64,000 nucleotides of DNA, from NCBI RefSeq assembly GCF_000716435.1, contig NZ_JNWO01000011.1, positions 62,001-126,000 of the forward strand. Reading direction: 5' to 3'. Of the stretch, positions 8,415 through 16,791 are shown in pieces. The stretch comes from Streptomyces xylophagus. GTDB taxonomy: Bacteria; Actinomycetota; Actinomycetes; Streptomycetales; Streptomycetaceae. Made by a program: the position numbers and the translations under genes. The number at the start of each line of letters is the position of its first letter. The stretch's first letter is position 1. The notes under the pieces are model-generated. The model was not told the DNA's origin, searched no databases, and saw only the letters and a list, made by a program, of their open reading frames with translations.

Positions 8415-10283
8415 TCAGGCGTTCTGGTTGTCTCGACCGTCACGGTCGTCCATGCCGGCCAGGACGAGGGGGAGACGGTCCGTCGCGCCCTCGGTGAGGC
8501 GGACCGGGACGCCCCAGTCCTGCTGGTGGACGTGGCAGGCGGGGTATTCGTTGGCGGGGTCGTCGTCGCAGGACGCGGCCATCGCGGAGATGTGCAACAC
8601 GCCTTCCGCCACGGCCGGGTTGAGGGTCAGGGTGCGGTTCAGGTCCGTGCCCTCGCCCTCGCCGCCAACGAGCAGCTCGGGCGGGGTGGCGGAGACGAGC
8701 AGCCGGGTCGAGGGGCCGTACCGGGTGTCGAGCTTCTGCCCGGCCGGGGCCTGGAAGATGACGTCCAACTTCAGCTCGCCGGGGGCGACTTCGGTGGCCG
8801 CGCGCTGGGTGCGATGGGCGACGGACTCGACGCGCACCGCCTCTTCCGGCAGGCGCAGCCGGGTCAGCCGGTGCCGGGCCGACTCGACGACCAGGATCTC
8901 GTCGCCGACGAGCACGGCGTCGCTCGGCTCCCTCAAGTCCGTGGCCAGCGTGGTGACTTCGCCGGTCGCGGGGTCGTAGCGGCGCAGCGCGTGGTTGTAC
9001 GTGTCGCTGATCGCGACCGAGCCGTCCGGGAGCGCGGTGACGCCCAACGGGTGCTGGAGCAGGGCCTGTTCGGCCGCTCCGTCACGATGCCCGAAGTCGA
9101 AGAGGCCGGTGCCGACGGCGGTGTGCACGGCCCCGTCGAGATCCACCCAGCGCAGGGCGGACGTCTCGGAGTCGGCCAGCCAGAGTCGGTCGGGGGTGGC
9201 GGCGAGGCCGGAGGGCTGCGCGAACCAGGCCTCGGGGCCGGGGCCGTCGACGAGCCCTTCGTTGGTGGTGCCGGCGGTGACGCCGACGGTGTCGTCGGCG
9301 GGATCCGCGGCGGGGTCGTAGGCCCAGAGCTGATGTACACCGGCCATGGCGATCCACACCTTGCCCTGCCACCAGGCCACGTCCCAGGGGGAGGAGAGGC
9401 TGACCTCGCGGGCGGGGCCGGACGTGGGCTCGCCCTGCATCCACTGGCGACCGGTACCCGCGAGGGTCGTGACGGTGCCGGTGGTGAGGTCGAGCCGTCG
9501 TAGCGCATGGTTCACGGTGTCGGCGACGACGACGGAGCCGTCGTCGAGGAGGGCGAGTCCCTGGGGTTCGTTGAAGGTGGCGGAGTCGGCCGAACCGTCG
9601 TGCAGGCCGCGCGCCCCGGAACCGAACCGCCGTACGACGCTCTCCCCGTCCGCCGCCAGCTCGACCAGTTGATGCCGGGTGGTGTCGCTGACCAGGAAGG
9701 TCCCGGACGGCAGGGCCAGCGCCTTGCCCGGGAAGCGGAGCACCGTAGGCTCCGGCTCCGGTGCCACGTACGGCCCGTCCCCGCGCCGGAGCGTGCCCTT
9801 CGCCGCGTGCTCGGTCTCCAGCTCCGTCACCAGGCGCTCGATGGCGTGCGCGTGCCCTTCGCCCGCGTGCTGCGCGACGACGTACCCCTCCGGGTCGATG
9901 ACGACGAGCGTCGGCCAGGCCCGCACCGCGTACTGCTTCCAGGTGGCCAGCTCCGGGTCGTCCAGCACCGGGTGCTCGACGCCGTACCGCTCGACCGCGT
10001 CCACGACCGCCTGGTGCTCGGCCTCGTGCACGAACTTGGGCGAGTGCACCCCGATGATCACGACGGTGTCCCGGTGCTTCTCCTCAAGCTCACGGAGTTC
10101 GTCGAGGACGTGCAGGCAGTTGATGCAGCAGAAGGTCCAGAAGTCCAGGATGACGATGCGTCCCCGCAGGTCGGCGAGGGTGTACTGCTTGCCGCCCGTG
10201 TTCAGCCAGCCGCCCTTGCCGGTGAGCTGGGGGGCGCGGACACGGGCGCGTCGGGAGGTCCGGGGCGAGGATGCATCGGTCAT
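8415..10283 (-). CDS. Thioredoxin-like/NHL-repeat protein
   Basis: 622 residues. The N-terminal ~170 form a TlpA/thioredoxin-like domain with LDFWTFCCINCLHVLDEL, where C-x-x-C is C-I-N-C preceded by another Cys. VIIGVHSPKFVHE and AWPTLVVIDPEG follow. Residues about 180-480 form a beta-propeller of NHL repeats (FNEPQGLALLDDGSVVVADTVNHALRRLD, QHPLGVTALPDGSVAISDTYNHALRRYD). A C-terminal beta-rich segment ends in CHVHQQDWGVPVRL. This matches the NHLRC2-like family, whose function is unsettled. There is no signal peptide, so it is probably cytosolic. A basic N-terminal SRRARVRAPQL precedes the domain. Confidence 0.85.
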   Translation of the reverse strand: MTDASSPRTSRRARVRAPQLTGKGGWLNTGGKQYTLADLRGRIVILDFWTFCCINCLHVLDELRELEEKHRDTVVIIGVHSPKFVHEAEHQAVVDAVERYGVEHPVLDDPELATWKQYAVRAWPTLVVIDPEGYVVAQHAGEGHAHAIERLVTELETEHAAKGTLRRGDGPYVAPEPEPTVLRFPGKALALPSGTFLVSDTTRHQLVELAADGESVVRRFGSGARGLHDGSADSATFNEPQGLALLDDGSVVVADTVNHALRRLDLTTGTVTTLAGTGRQWMQGEPTSGPAREVSLSSPWDVAWWQGKVWIAMAGVHQLWAYDPAADPADDTVGVTAGTTNEGLVDGPGPEAWFAQPSGLAATPDRLWLADSETSALRWVDLDGAVHTAVGTGLFDFGHRDGAAEQALLQHPLGVTALPDGSVAISDTYNHALRRYDPATGEVTTLATDLREPSDAVLVGDEILVVESARHRLTRLRLPEEAVRVESVAHRTQRAATEVAPGELKLDVIFQAPAGQKLDTRYGPSTRLLVSATPPELLVGGEGEGTDLNRTLTLNPAVAEGVLHISAMAASCDDDPANEYPACHVHQQDWGVPVRLTEGATDRLPLVLAGMDDRDGRDNQNA

Positions 10284-10433
10284 GAATCAAGAGTGCCACC
10301 CGCCACTGACAGTATCGATTCGCGTGGATCGATGACGACCACGCCAGGGGTACCGGAAGCTCAACTCCCAGCGCTGTGCATGAGGTTGCATGTCATCTGG
10401 ACGAGTAGATCCGAATTGACGGTGGGGTGAGCT

Positions 10434-10874
10434 ATGGGAGCGGTCGAAAGGCTCTGGAAGGCCGGGGAGATGCCGCTTCGGGACGGGCTGTACCGGCCGG
10501 ACGACACCGGCTTGGAGTTGCATGTCGACGGCCCGGGGGCGTACCACCCGGATGCCGGGCAGCCGATTCCCTTTCGTATCGGGAGGCCGTTTGATGTGGC
10601 CCAAGCCCTTGAGGAATACGACACGGATGAGGTGACCACCAATTTCGAGGGACCGTTGCCGGACGGATCAGGATGGATGTCCGGTGGAGGCGGCGGAATG
10701 GGCAACATCGGCTATCTCGCCCGTCTCAACGCCGACTCCTCGTTGCGGTGGGTCGCCGTCATGTTTCGTTCCAACCCGTTCGTCGGTGTGCGCTACGAGG
10801 ACATGCGCGCCACTTTCACCAACGACTGGGGGAACTTGCTGATCCTTGACCTGATGCCCCCTGCGCTTGGCTGA
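10434..10874 (+). CDS. Hypothetical protein
   Basis: 146 residues, cytoplasmic, with no recognised family. A Gly-rich patch (WMSGGGGGMGNIGYLARL) precedes a hydrophobic beta-like segment (SLRWVAVMFRSNPFVGVRYEDM) and the ending WGNLLILDLMPPALG. The start ATG follows GGTGGGG. It lies between a divergent NHL-protein gene and a codirectional aldo-keto reductase 85 bp downstream. The style recalls small immunity-like proteins of polymorphic toxin systems, but nothing in the sequence proves that. Confidence 0.7.
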   Translation: MGAVERLWKAGEMPLRDGLYRPDDTGLELHVDGPGAYHPDAGQPIPFRIGRPFDVAQALEEYDTDEVTTNFEGPLPDGSGWMSGGGGGMGNIGYLARLNADSSLRWVAVMFRSNPFVGVRYEDMRATFTNDWGNLLILDLMPPALG

Positions 10875-10959
10875 TCGTGTCGCGTGCACGCCCCTTGGAG
10901 TACGGCGCGGGCCACGAAAGGATGTTCGCGCCCTGTCAGCCAGGTGAGGGGATCGGTGG

Positions 10960-11949
10960 ATGAAGCAGAATCGGCTCGGCCGGAGCAAGGTGCAGGTCAC
11001 GGAGCTGGGTTTCGGGGGCGGTCCGCTCGGCGGGCTCTTCGAGCCGCTCGACGACGAGACCGCGGCGGCGGCGCTTGAGGCGGCGTGGGACAGCGGGATC
11101 CGTTACTTCGACACCTCGCCCCATTACGGAATCGGGCATTCCGAGCGCCGTATCGGTGATCTCCTGCGGGGCAAGCCGCGCGACGAGTGGACGCTGTCGA
11201 CGAAGGTCGGCAGGTTATTGGTTCCGCAGGACCCCGCAGGTCGGACGGACGAGCCGTTCCAGGTGCCCGCCACGCACCGTCGGGTGTGGGACTTCACCCG
11301 GGACGGTGTGCTGCGCAGCGTGGAGGACTCGCTGGCACGCATCGGCGTCGACCGGATCGACGTGCTCTATCTGCACGATGCGGAGGAGCACTTCGAGGAC
11401 GCGTTGCGCGAGGGTGTTCCGGCCCTCGTCGAACTGCGTGCCCAGGGGGTGGTGGGGGCGATCGGTGCGGGGATGTATCACCCGGGCAAGCTGACCCGGC
11501 TGGTCGAGGAGTCGGACGTCGACGTGGTGATGCTGTCCGGCCGTTACACGCTGCTCGATCACAGTGCCCTCGACAGCCTGCTCCCCGCCTGCGCGGACCG
11601 GGGCGTCTCGGTGCTCGCGGCCTCGATCTTCAACTCCGGCCTTCTCGCCACGGCCCGCCCGTCCGCGAGTGCGACCTTCGACTACGCGCCCGCCACACCG
11701 CAGACACTCGATCGCGCACATCGCCTGGCGGACGTCTGCGAAGCCCACGGCGTGACGCTGCCGGCCGTGGCCATGGCCTTTCCGCTTCACCATCCTGTGG
11801 TTGCGGGCATCGTCGTCGGCATGCGCACCGAGGACGAAGTCCGGCGCAATGTCGCGGCGTTCGGCGTGGACATCCCCGCACAGCTCTGGGACGACCTGCG
11901 GGGCGAGGGTCTCCTGGACGAGCGGGCGCCCACACCCGTCCGGTCATAG
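10960..11949 (+). CDS. Aldo/keto reductase
   Basis: A 329-residue (beta/alpha)8 NADPH-dependent oxidoreductase. Catalytic tetrad motifs are visible: YFDTSPHYG (Asp, Tyr), TLSTKVGR (Lys) and VLYLHDAEE (His). The cofactor-binding end has PAVAMAFPLHHPVVAGIVVGMRTEDEVRRN. The sequence is closest in style to L-fucose/D-threo-aldose dehydrogenases. The gene contains an in-frame TTA leucine codon at 11215-11217, so translation in Streptomyces could depend on the bldA tRNA. Its stop overlaps the convergent anti-sigma-like gene by 6 nt. Confidence 0.88.
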   Translation: MKQNRLGRSKVQVTELGFGGGPLGGLFEPLDDETAAAALEAAWDSGIRYFDTSPHYGIGHSERRIGDLLRGKPRDEWTLSTKVGRLLVPQDPAGRTDEPFQVPATHRRVWDFTRDGVLRSVEDSLARIGVDRIDVLYLHDAEEHFEDALREGVPALVELRAQGVVGAIGAGMYHPGKLTRLVEESDVDVVMLSGRYTLLDHSALDSLLPACADRGVSVLAASIFNSGLLATARPSASATFDYAPATPQTLDRAHRLADVCEAHGVTLPAVAMAFPLHHPVVAGIVVGMRTEDEVRRNVAAFGVDIPAQLWDDLRGEGLLDERAPTPVRS

Positions 11950-12393
11950 TGATGCCGGGCGCCGCGACCCTCCGGGCGAGTCTGCGGGCAGGTCGAACCA
12001 CACCCCCTTGCCCTCCGGGTGCGACTGGCCGCCGTACGGGATGTCCGGGCCGTGGCCCCAGCGGCCTTCGGTGAGGGCGTCCACCAGGAACAGGCCTCGG
12101 CCGCCGCCCCACTCACCCGGTTCGGGCGTCAACTCCCTTATCACCGGCGGGTTCTCGTCCCCGTCGTACACCACGACCCGGAGCCGCCCCTCTTCCACCG
12201 CAAGCCACAGCACCGTGCCGTCACCGCCCTTCGCGTGGACGCAGGCGTTGGTGACGAGTTCTGAGGTGCAGAGGATCGCGTCGTCGACCAGGGCACGGTC
12301 CAGCTCCAGCGTGCGCAGGACGGTGGCGACGAAGTCGCGGGCGATGTGGGGGGAGGTGTCGAGGGGTGGGCAGATGAGGGTGTACGAGGGCAT
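11944..12393 (-). CDS. ATP-binding protein, RsbW-like HATPase (anti-sigma/AbaA type)
   Basis: 149 residues of GHKL/HATPase fold. The N box is CTSELVTNACVHA, a D-x-G motif lies in VVVYDGDENPP and the G2 box is GRGLFLVDALTEGRWGHG. The family comprises SpoIIAB/RsbW-type anti-sigma kinases, but the many solo Streptomyces copies mostly lack known partners. The gene is divergent from an HTH-DUF397 gene pair, the classic whiJ-associated arrangement, which supports a regulatory role with that pair. A Pro/Gly-rich tail (PADSPGGSRRPASL) follows the domain. Confidence 0.82.
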   Translation of the reverse strand: MPSYTLICPPLDTSPHIARDFVATVLRTLELDRALVDDAILCTSELVTNACVHAKGGDGTVLWLAVEEGRLRVVVYDGDENPPVIRELTPEPGEWGGGRGLFLVDALTEGRWGHGPDIPYGGQSHPEGKGVWFDLPADSPGGSRRPASL

Positions 12394-12565
12394 GGGGCAT
12401 CAACTCCGGTGAGGTGAGGGGGGTTTGCGCGAGCCCGAGCTCGTTGCTGTCCGGCGCCCCGGTGTCGACGGTCGGGGTGGCACTTCCAACGGGGCGTGGG
12501 CGTGCGGGAGTTGCGGATGGGTGACCATGTAGGCACCCTCCGTGAGTACAGTGACGACAGTAGCG

Positions 12566-12593
12566 TGAAACGTTGAGGCGCCTCAACGTTTCA
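12566..12593. promoter_or_regulatory. Perfect 28-bp palindrome, probable operator of the HTH gene
   Basis: The half-site TGAAACGTTGAGGC is followed directly by its exact reverse complement, with no spacer. It sits 33 bp upstream of the HTH gene start, in the divergent region shared with the HATPase gene. A perfect dyad of this length is very unlikely by chance. It is most simply an autoregulatory operator for the WhiJ-like protein. Confidence 0.7.
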
Positions 12594-12626
12594 GGCAAAC
12601 TCGGCATCGACTCACGAGGAGGACAG

Positions 12627-13472
12627 ATGTCCGCACGATCCGTCCCGACAGCACGACAGGCTCGGCTGGGGGCAGAACTTCGCAAGCTGCGCGAGGCCGC
12701 GGGCGTCCCGAACCGGCAGGCCGCCGCTCAACTCGACACCAGCCCAACCCAGATCAGCCACATCGAGTCCGGTCGGTTCGGTCTCAGCGAGGAACGACTG
12801 CGCAGAATGGCCGAGTTCTACGACTGTGACGATCCCGCGCTCGTGGACGCCCTTGTCGAGATGGCGGAGTACCGAACCGGCAACTGGTGGGACGAGTACC
12901 GAGGTGTGATGCCCCGCCAGGCTCTTGATCTGGCCGAGCTGGAACACGATGCCACGTACGTCCGCGCGTTCGAGATGGTGCACATCCCCGGAGTCCTCCA
13001 GACCGAGGACCACGTACGCGCTGCCTCACTGTTCGTGGATCCGGGTCTTCCCAAGGAGGAACTGGAGACCCGCGTCTCTTTCCGCATGCGCCGCCAGCAG
13101 GTACTGGAGTCGGGTACGCCCTACGACATCGTCGTCCACGAAGCAGCACTGCGGATGTGTGTCGGGGGATCCAAGGTTGCCCGCACCCAGCTCGGACATC
13201 TCCTCCACGCAGCCGACAGAGAGACAGTCACCCTTCGCGTCATCCCGTTCAGCCCCGAAGGCTTTGCCGGGGCGGGTCTTCCCATGCAGTACGTTGGCGG
13301 GGTCGTCCCCCAACTCGACACCGTGCAGATCGACACGTCGCATGGCGCCGAGTTCATCGACGCGACGGCTCGGCTGAATCGCTGCCGAACCCGCTTCGAG
13401 AGCATCGACAGCGCAGCACTGCCGCACGATGCTTCTCTTGACCTCGTCCAGCGCATCGCCCAGGAACTCTGA
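12627..13472 (+). CDS. WhiJ-like XRE-family regulator with DUF5753
   Basis: 281 residues from the ATG at 12627, chosen because GAGGAGG lies 5 nt upstream. The N-terminal HTH occupies residues about 10-65 (LGAELRKLREAAGVPNRQAAAQLDTSP, ISHIESGRFGLS). The remainder is the DUF5753 domain: YVRAFEMVHIPGVLQTEDHVRA, RMRRQQVLESGTP, ETVTLRVIPFSPEG. Regulators of this kind in Streptomyces pair with a downstream DUF397 protein that is thought to antagonise DNA binding. Here the DUF397 gene starts 10 bp after the stop, and a perfect palindrome lies just upstream. Confidence 0.9.
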   Translation: MSARSVPTARQARLGAELRKLREAAGVPNRQAAAQLDTSPTQISHIESGRFGLSEERLRRMAEFYDCDDPALVDALVEMAEYRTGNWWDEYRGVMPRQALDLAELEHDATYVRAFEMVHIPGVLQTEDHVRAASLFVDPGLPKEELETRVSFRMRRQQVLESGTPYDIVVHEAALRMCVGGSKVARTQLGHLLHAADRETVTLRVIPFSPEGFAGAGLPMQYVGGVVPQLDTVQIDTSHGAEFIDATARLNRCRTRFESIDSAALPHDASLDLVQRIAQEL

Positions 13473-13482
13473 AGGAACACCC

Positions 13483-13674
13483 GTGCCCGAAGCCCTCCAC
13501 TGGCAGAAGTCGTCGTTCTCCACAGGCGACGCCGACAACAACTGCCTGGAGATAGCCGCCGCCCCCACCACCCTCCACCTCCGCGAAAGCGACGACCCCG
13601 CCACGCTCCTCACACCCGCCCCCAACGCCCTGAACGCCCTACTCACCGCACTGAAGGGTCAGTTCAGGGCTTGA
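13483..13674 (+). CDS. DUF397 protein
   Basis: 63 residues with the DUF397 hallmarks WQKSSFSTGDADNNCLEIA and LHLRESDDPATLL. The GTG start follows AAGGA, 10 bp after the HTH gene stop, so the two are co-transcribed. In the whiJ and bldB-region systems such proteins act with the HTH partner. The 3' end overlaps the convergent methyltransferase gene by 11 nt. Confidence 0.85.
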   Translation: MPEALHWQKSSFSTGDADNNCLEIAAAPTTLHLRESDDPATLLTPAPNALNALLTALKGQFRA

Positions 13675-14452
13675 CCGCCCGCGTCGCGAAATAGTGCGAC
13701 AGGTATTGAGCGGACGCGTCGGACTGGTGCGGCGCTTCCGCGAAGCCGGTGAGGACGAACCCCGCGGCGAGCTGCCCGCCGATCTGGTCGGTGAGGGTGT
13801 GGCTGTATTCAAGGGCGGCATCCGCGCCGAACTTCGTGGCGCGTTCCTCGGCGGAGTACTGCGTGACATCGCTGTAGGGCAGCTTGTGCACGACGATCAG
13901 TTCGCCGCGCTCGTCGAGCGCCTCGTGGTCGAACAAGTACGCATCAGGGTTGATGAAACCCGCGAGCAGGGTTCCGCCCGGTCGCAGGACGCGGAAGCAC
14001 TCGCGCCACACCGGGGCCAGGTCCGGTACGAACAGGTTGGAGACCGGATGGAACACGACGTCGAACGTCGTGTCGCCGAAGGCGCCGAGGTCGCGCATGT
14101 CGCCCAGGACGGTGCGCAGTTCGAGTCCGTCGCGCGCCGCCACCAACTGGTCCTGGCCGAGTTGGCGGGGTGAGTTGTCGAATACGGTGACCCTCGCCCC
14201 CGCGGCGGCGAGGATCGGACCCTGCTGGCCACCGCCGGAGGCCAGGCACAACACGTCCTTGCCGGTCAGATCCGCCGGCAGCCAGGAGCGGTCGACCGGC
14301 TCATGCCCGATGAGAACGATCGACCAGTCGCCCCTGCGGGCGCGCTCGACATCCTCGGCACTCACCGGCCTCGACCACTCGTTGCCCTCCTGGACGTACT
14401 TGTCCCAGGCTGCCCGATTGTGGGCAACGGGGTCGACACCACTGTCCTGCAC
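13664..14452 (-). CDS. Class I SAM-dependent methyltransferase
   Basis: 262 residues. The Rossmann methyltransferase core shows motif I in GKDVLCLASGGGQQGPILAAAGARVTVFD, the acidic second strand end D (FDNS), motif IV TFDVVFHPVSNLFV and FRVLRPGGTLLAGFINP. The start is a GTG at 14452 with GGAG 6 nt upstream; the frame extends further upstream but only as non-coding-like Arg-rich sequence. The N-terminal VAHNRAAWDKYVQEGNEWS is typical of small-molecule methyltransferases of this group. The substrate is unknown. Confidence 0.87.
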   Translation of the reverse strand: MQDSGVDPVAHNRAAWDKYVQEGNEWSRPVSAEDVERARRGDWSIVLIGHEPVDRSWLPADLTGKDVLCLASGGGQQGPILAAAGARVTVFDNSPRQLGQDQLVAARDGLELRTVLGDMRDLGAFGDTTFDVVFHPVSNLFVPDLAPVWRECFRVLRPGGTLLAGFINPDAYLFDHEALDERGELIVVHKLPYSDVTQYSAEERATKFGADAALEYSHTLTDQIGGQLAAGFVLTGFAEAPHQSDASAQYLSHYFATRAVKP

Positions 14453-14559
14453 GTTCAACTCCCTGCTCCAGCCGAGCGGACACCTGCGGTACGACAGTCC
14501 GGCGCCGCCAGCCAACACGATCGCGGAGTGCGGGCTCAACGAAATTAGCGGGCAGCGGG

Positions 14560-14952
14560 TCAGTTCAGGGTGTGACCCGTCGTCGCGTCCACGTGGGCCG
14601 GGATCTCCCCGTGCTGGTCGCCGACCGTGAGCGTGCCCGTCGGTTCGAGGACGAGGATCTCGGACGGGACGGGGGCGTAGGGCTTGTGTTCCGTGCCTCG
14701 CGGGACCGTGAAGACGGAGCCCTTGGGAAGGACGACCGTGCGTTCGCCGGAGCCTGCCGACTCCCGTAGGGCGATGTGCAGTTCGCCGTCCAGGACCAGG
14801 AAGAACTCGTCGGTGTGGTCGTGGGTGTGCCAGAGGTGTTCGCCCTCGACCTTGGCGACGCGTACGTCGTAGTCGTTGACGGTGGTGACGATGCGGGGGC
14901 TCCACTGGTCGGTGAAGGAGGCGAGGGCGGCGGAGAGCGCGATGGGTTCCAT
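14560..14952 (-). CDS. Cupin domain protein
   Basis: 130 residues in a single-cupin fold. The metal site pattern HTHDHTDEFFLVLDGELHIAL (three His plus Glu) is complete, followed by VLPKGSVFTVPRGTEHKPYAP, which holds the last His. Such small cupins can be isomerases, dioxygenases or metal-dependent binding proteins. A divergent GlxA-type regulator starts 52 bp away, which suggests possible control by it. Confidence 0.85.
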   Translation of the reverse strand: MEPIALSAALASFTDQWSPRIVTTVNDYDVRVAKVEGEHLWHTHDHTDEFFLVLDGELHIALRESAGSGERTVVLPKGSVFTVPRGTEHKPYAPVPSEILVLEPTGTLTVGDQHGEIPAHVDATTGHTLN

Positions 14953-15004
14953 GCGGTCAGCGTGCGGGGTGTCGTATTCGGCGGACCAGTGCTAGGAATC
15001 GCAC

Positions 15005-16015
15005 ATGCCGCAAGGATTCTCTCAGCAGCCCTCGACGCATCCGCACCGCGTCGCCGTCATCGTCGACGAGGGCACCAATCCCTTCGAGGTGGGCGTCGCC
15101 ACCGAGCTGTTCGGGCTGCCCCGGCCCGAACTCGGGCTCTCCGAGCCGCTGTACGAGGTGCTGGTGTGCACGCCCGCGCGTGAGGTGCGGATGAACCACG
15201 GGTTCTTCGCCCTCACCGGAGCGCACGGTCTCGACGCGGTGGACACGGCGGACACCCTCGTCGTGCCGGGCCGGCCCGACAACGTCGTACCGCGCGGCGA
15301 TGACGTCCTCGACGCGATCCGACGTGCCCACGCGCGCGGGGCCCGTGTCATGAGCCTGTGCACCGGCAGCTTCGCGCTCGCCGAGGCGGGGCTGCTGGAC
15401 GGGCGCCGGGCCACCACCCACTGGATGTGGGCCGACCGCTTCCGCACCCTGCACCCGCGCGTGCGGCTCGAACCGGACGTGCTCTTCGTGGACGACGGCG
15501 ACATCCTCACCGCCGCGGGCAGCGCCGCCGCGCTCGATCTCGGGCTGCATGTCATACGGCGGGACCACGGCGCCGAGATCGCCAACGCGGTGTCCAGGAG
15601 GCTGGTCTTCGCCGCCCATCGGGACGGCGGGCAACGGCAGTTCGTGGAGCGGCCGGTGCCCGATGTGCCGGACGAGTCGCTCGCGCCGTTGCTCGCGTGG
15701 GCGCAGGAGAGGCTGGGCGAGCCGTTGGCGGTGGCCGAGCTGGCCGCCCGCGCGGCCGTCTCCCCCGCGACCCTGCACCGGCGGTTCAGGGCGCAGCTCG
15801 GGACGACGCCGCTCGCCTGGCTGACCGGGGAGCGGGTGGCGCTGGCGTGCCGGCTGATCGAGCGCGGGGAGGAACGACTCGATGTGGTGGCCGCGCGGTG
15901 TGGTCTCGGGACCGGGGCGAACCTGCGGGCGCGGCTCCGGCGGGAGACCGGATTGAGCCCGTCGGCCTACCGGCGGCGTTTCGGACCGGCTGCCGGGGAA
16001 GCCGTAACGGCATGA
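15005..16015 (+). CDS. GlxA family transcriptional regulator (DJ-1/PfpI plus AraC HTH)
   Basis: 336 residues. Residues about 15-200 form a DJ-1/PfpI-like domain with VAVIVDEGTNPFEVGVATELFG and the nucleophile-elbow region RVMSLCTGSFALAEAGLLDGRRATTHW. The C-terminal ~100 residues contain two AraC-type helix-turn-helices (LAARAAVSPATLHRRFRAQLGTTP and VAARCGLGTGANLRARLRRETGLSPSAYRRRF). GlxA-type proteins regulate small-molecule metabolism. The stop overlaps the ATG of the next gene (ATGA), so the LURP-one protein is translationally coupled. Confidence 0.9.
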   Translation: MPQGFSQQPSTHPHRVAVIVDEGTNPFEVGVATELFGLPRPELGLSEPLYEVLVCTPAREVRMNHGFFALTGAHGLDAVDTADTLVVPGRPDNVVPRGDDVLDAIRRAHARGARVMSLCTGSFALAEAGLLDGRRATTHWMWADRFRTLHPRVRLEPDVLFVDDGDILTAAGSAAALDLGLHVIRRDHGAEIANAVSRRLVFAAHRDGGQRQFVERPVPDVPDESLAPLLAWAQERLGEPLAVAELAARAAVSPATLHRRFRAQLGTTPLAWLTGERVALACRLIERGEERLDVVAARCGLGTGANLRARLRRETGLSPSAYRRRFGPAAGEAVTA

Positions 16016-16503
16016 GATTCCTCGTACGCGATCGGATCCTCGGCTTCGGTGAGGATTACTGGATCGAGGACCAGAACGGCAACAAGGTGTTCCTGGTCGA
16101 CGGCAAGGCCATGCGCATCAGGGACACCTTCGAGCTGAAGGACACGCACGGGCGCGTGCTCATCGACATCCACAAGAAGATGCTCGCCCTGCGCGACACG
16201 ATGGTCATCGAACGGGACGGTGAGCCCCTCGCGACCATCAGACGCAAGCGGTTCTCGCTGCTGCGCAACCACTATCGGGTGTCCCTGGTGGACGGCACCG
16301 AACTCGACGTCAGCGGCAAGATCCTCGACCGCGAGTTCGGCGTCGACTACGACGGTGAGCTGCTCGCCCAGATCTCCCGACGCTGGCTGCACATCCGGGA
16401 GACGTACGGCGTCGACATCGTCCGGGAGGACGCGGACGCGGCGCTGCTGATCGCGGTGGCGGTGTGCGTGATCCACCTGGCGGAGAAGGAGCGGGAGGAC
16501 TGA
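16012..16503 (+). CDS. LURP-one-related family protein
   Basis: 163 residues with the LOR fold (tubby-like barrel) pattern: FLVRDRILGFGEDYWIEDQNG, KVFLVDGKAMRIRDTFEL, HGRVLIDIHKKMLALRDTMVIER and ILDREFGVDYDGELLAQISRRW. These small proteins resemble phospholipid scramblase/tubby C-terminal domains; the bacterial role is unknown. The frame opens upstream in the GlxA gene, but the ATG at 16012 in the ATGA overlap is the natural start. Confidence 0.85.
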   Translation: MRFLVRDRILGFGEDYWIEDQNGNKVFLVDGKAMRIRDTFELKDTHGRVLIDIHKKMLALRDTMVIERDGEPLATIRRKRFSLLRNHYRVSLVDGTELDVSGKILDREFGVDYDGELLAQISRRWLHIRETYGVDIVREDADAALLIAVAVCVIHLAEKERED

Positions 16504-16518
16504 GGAGCCCGGGGGGGA

Positions 16519-16791
16519 CTAACGCGCTTCCTGGTCGGCGGCTGCGCGGGCTCGGGTCCGGCGGCGTTCTTTAAGGCGGTCCCTGAAGTGGCCGCCCACG
16601 ACGAACAGCGCGCCGAGAACCGCGCTGTCCGTCCAGCCGGGAGGGTCGTCGTTCAGCTTGCCCACGAGCCGGACGAGCACCGTCGCAAGGCCCCACGCGA
16701 TGAGCAGGTCGGTGAGTACGGCCCGGCGGCCGGCGGTCGCCCCGGAGCCGCGCTTCGGTGCGGCCGGTGTCCGCCCGGTTCTGCCGCTCAG
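16519..16791 (-). CDS. Small hypothetical protein with apparent CTG start
   Basis: A 90-codon frame downstream of, and overlapping, the nitrilase-family gene. The central segment TDLLIAWGLATVLVRLVGKL and TDSAVLGALFVVGGHF look weakly membrane-associated, with a basic Arg/Ala-rich tail ending DQEAR. No ATG, GTG or TTG precedes the conserved-looking part. The CTG at 16791-16789 overlaps the upstream TGA as CTGA, exactly where a coupled GTGA or ATGA start would be expected. It is either a true CTG start or a start-codon mutation. No family is recognised. Confidence 0.5.
   Translation of the reverse strand: MSGRTGRTPAAPKRGSGATAGRRAVLTDLLIAWGLATVLVRLVGKLNDDPPGWTDSAVLGALFVVGGHFRDRLKERRRTRARAAADQEAR

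Noticed and set aside
8127..9503. 458-codon plus-strand frame
   Set aside because: Antisense to the thioredoxin/NHL gene, whose motifs are clear; no start signals.
13664..14905. 413-codon methyltransferase frame
   Set aside because: The first ~150 codons overlap the cupin gene and are Arg-rich shadow; the GTG at 14452 has an RBS.
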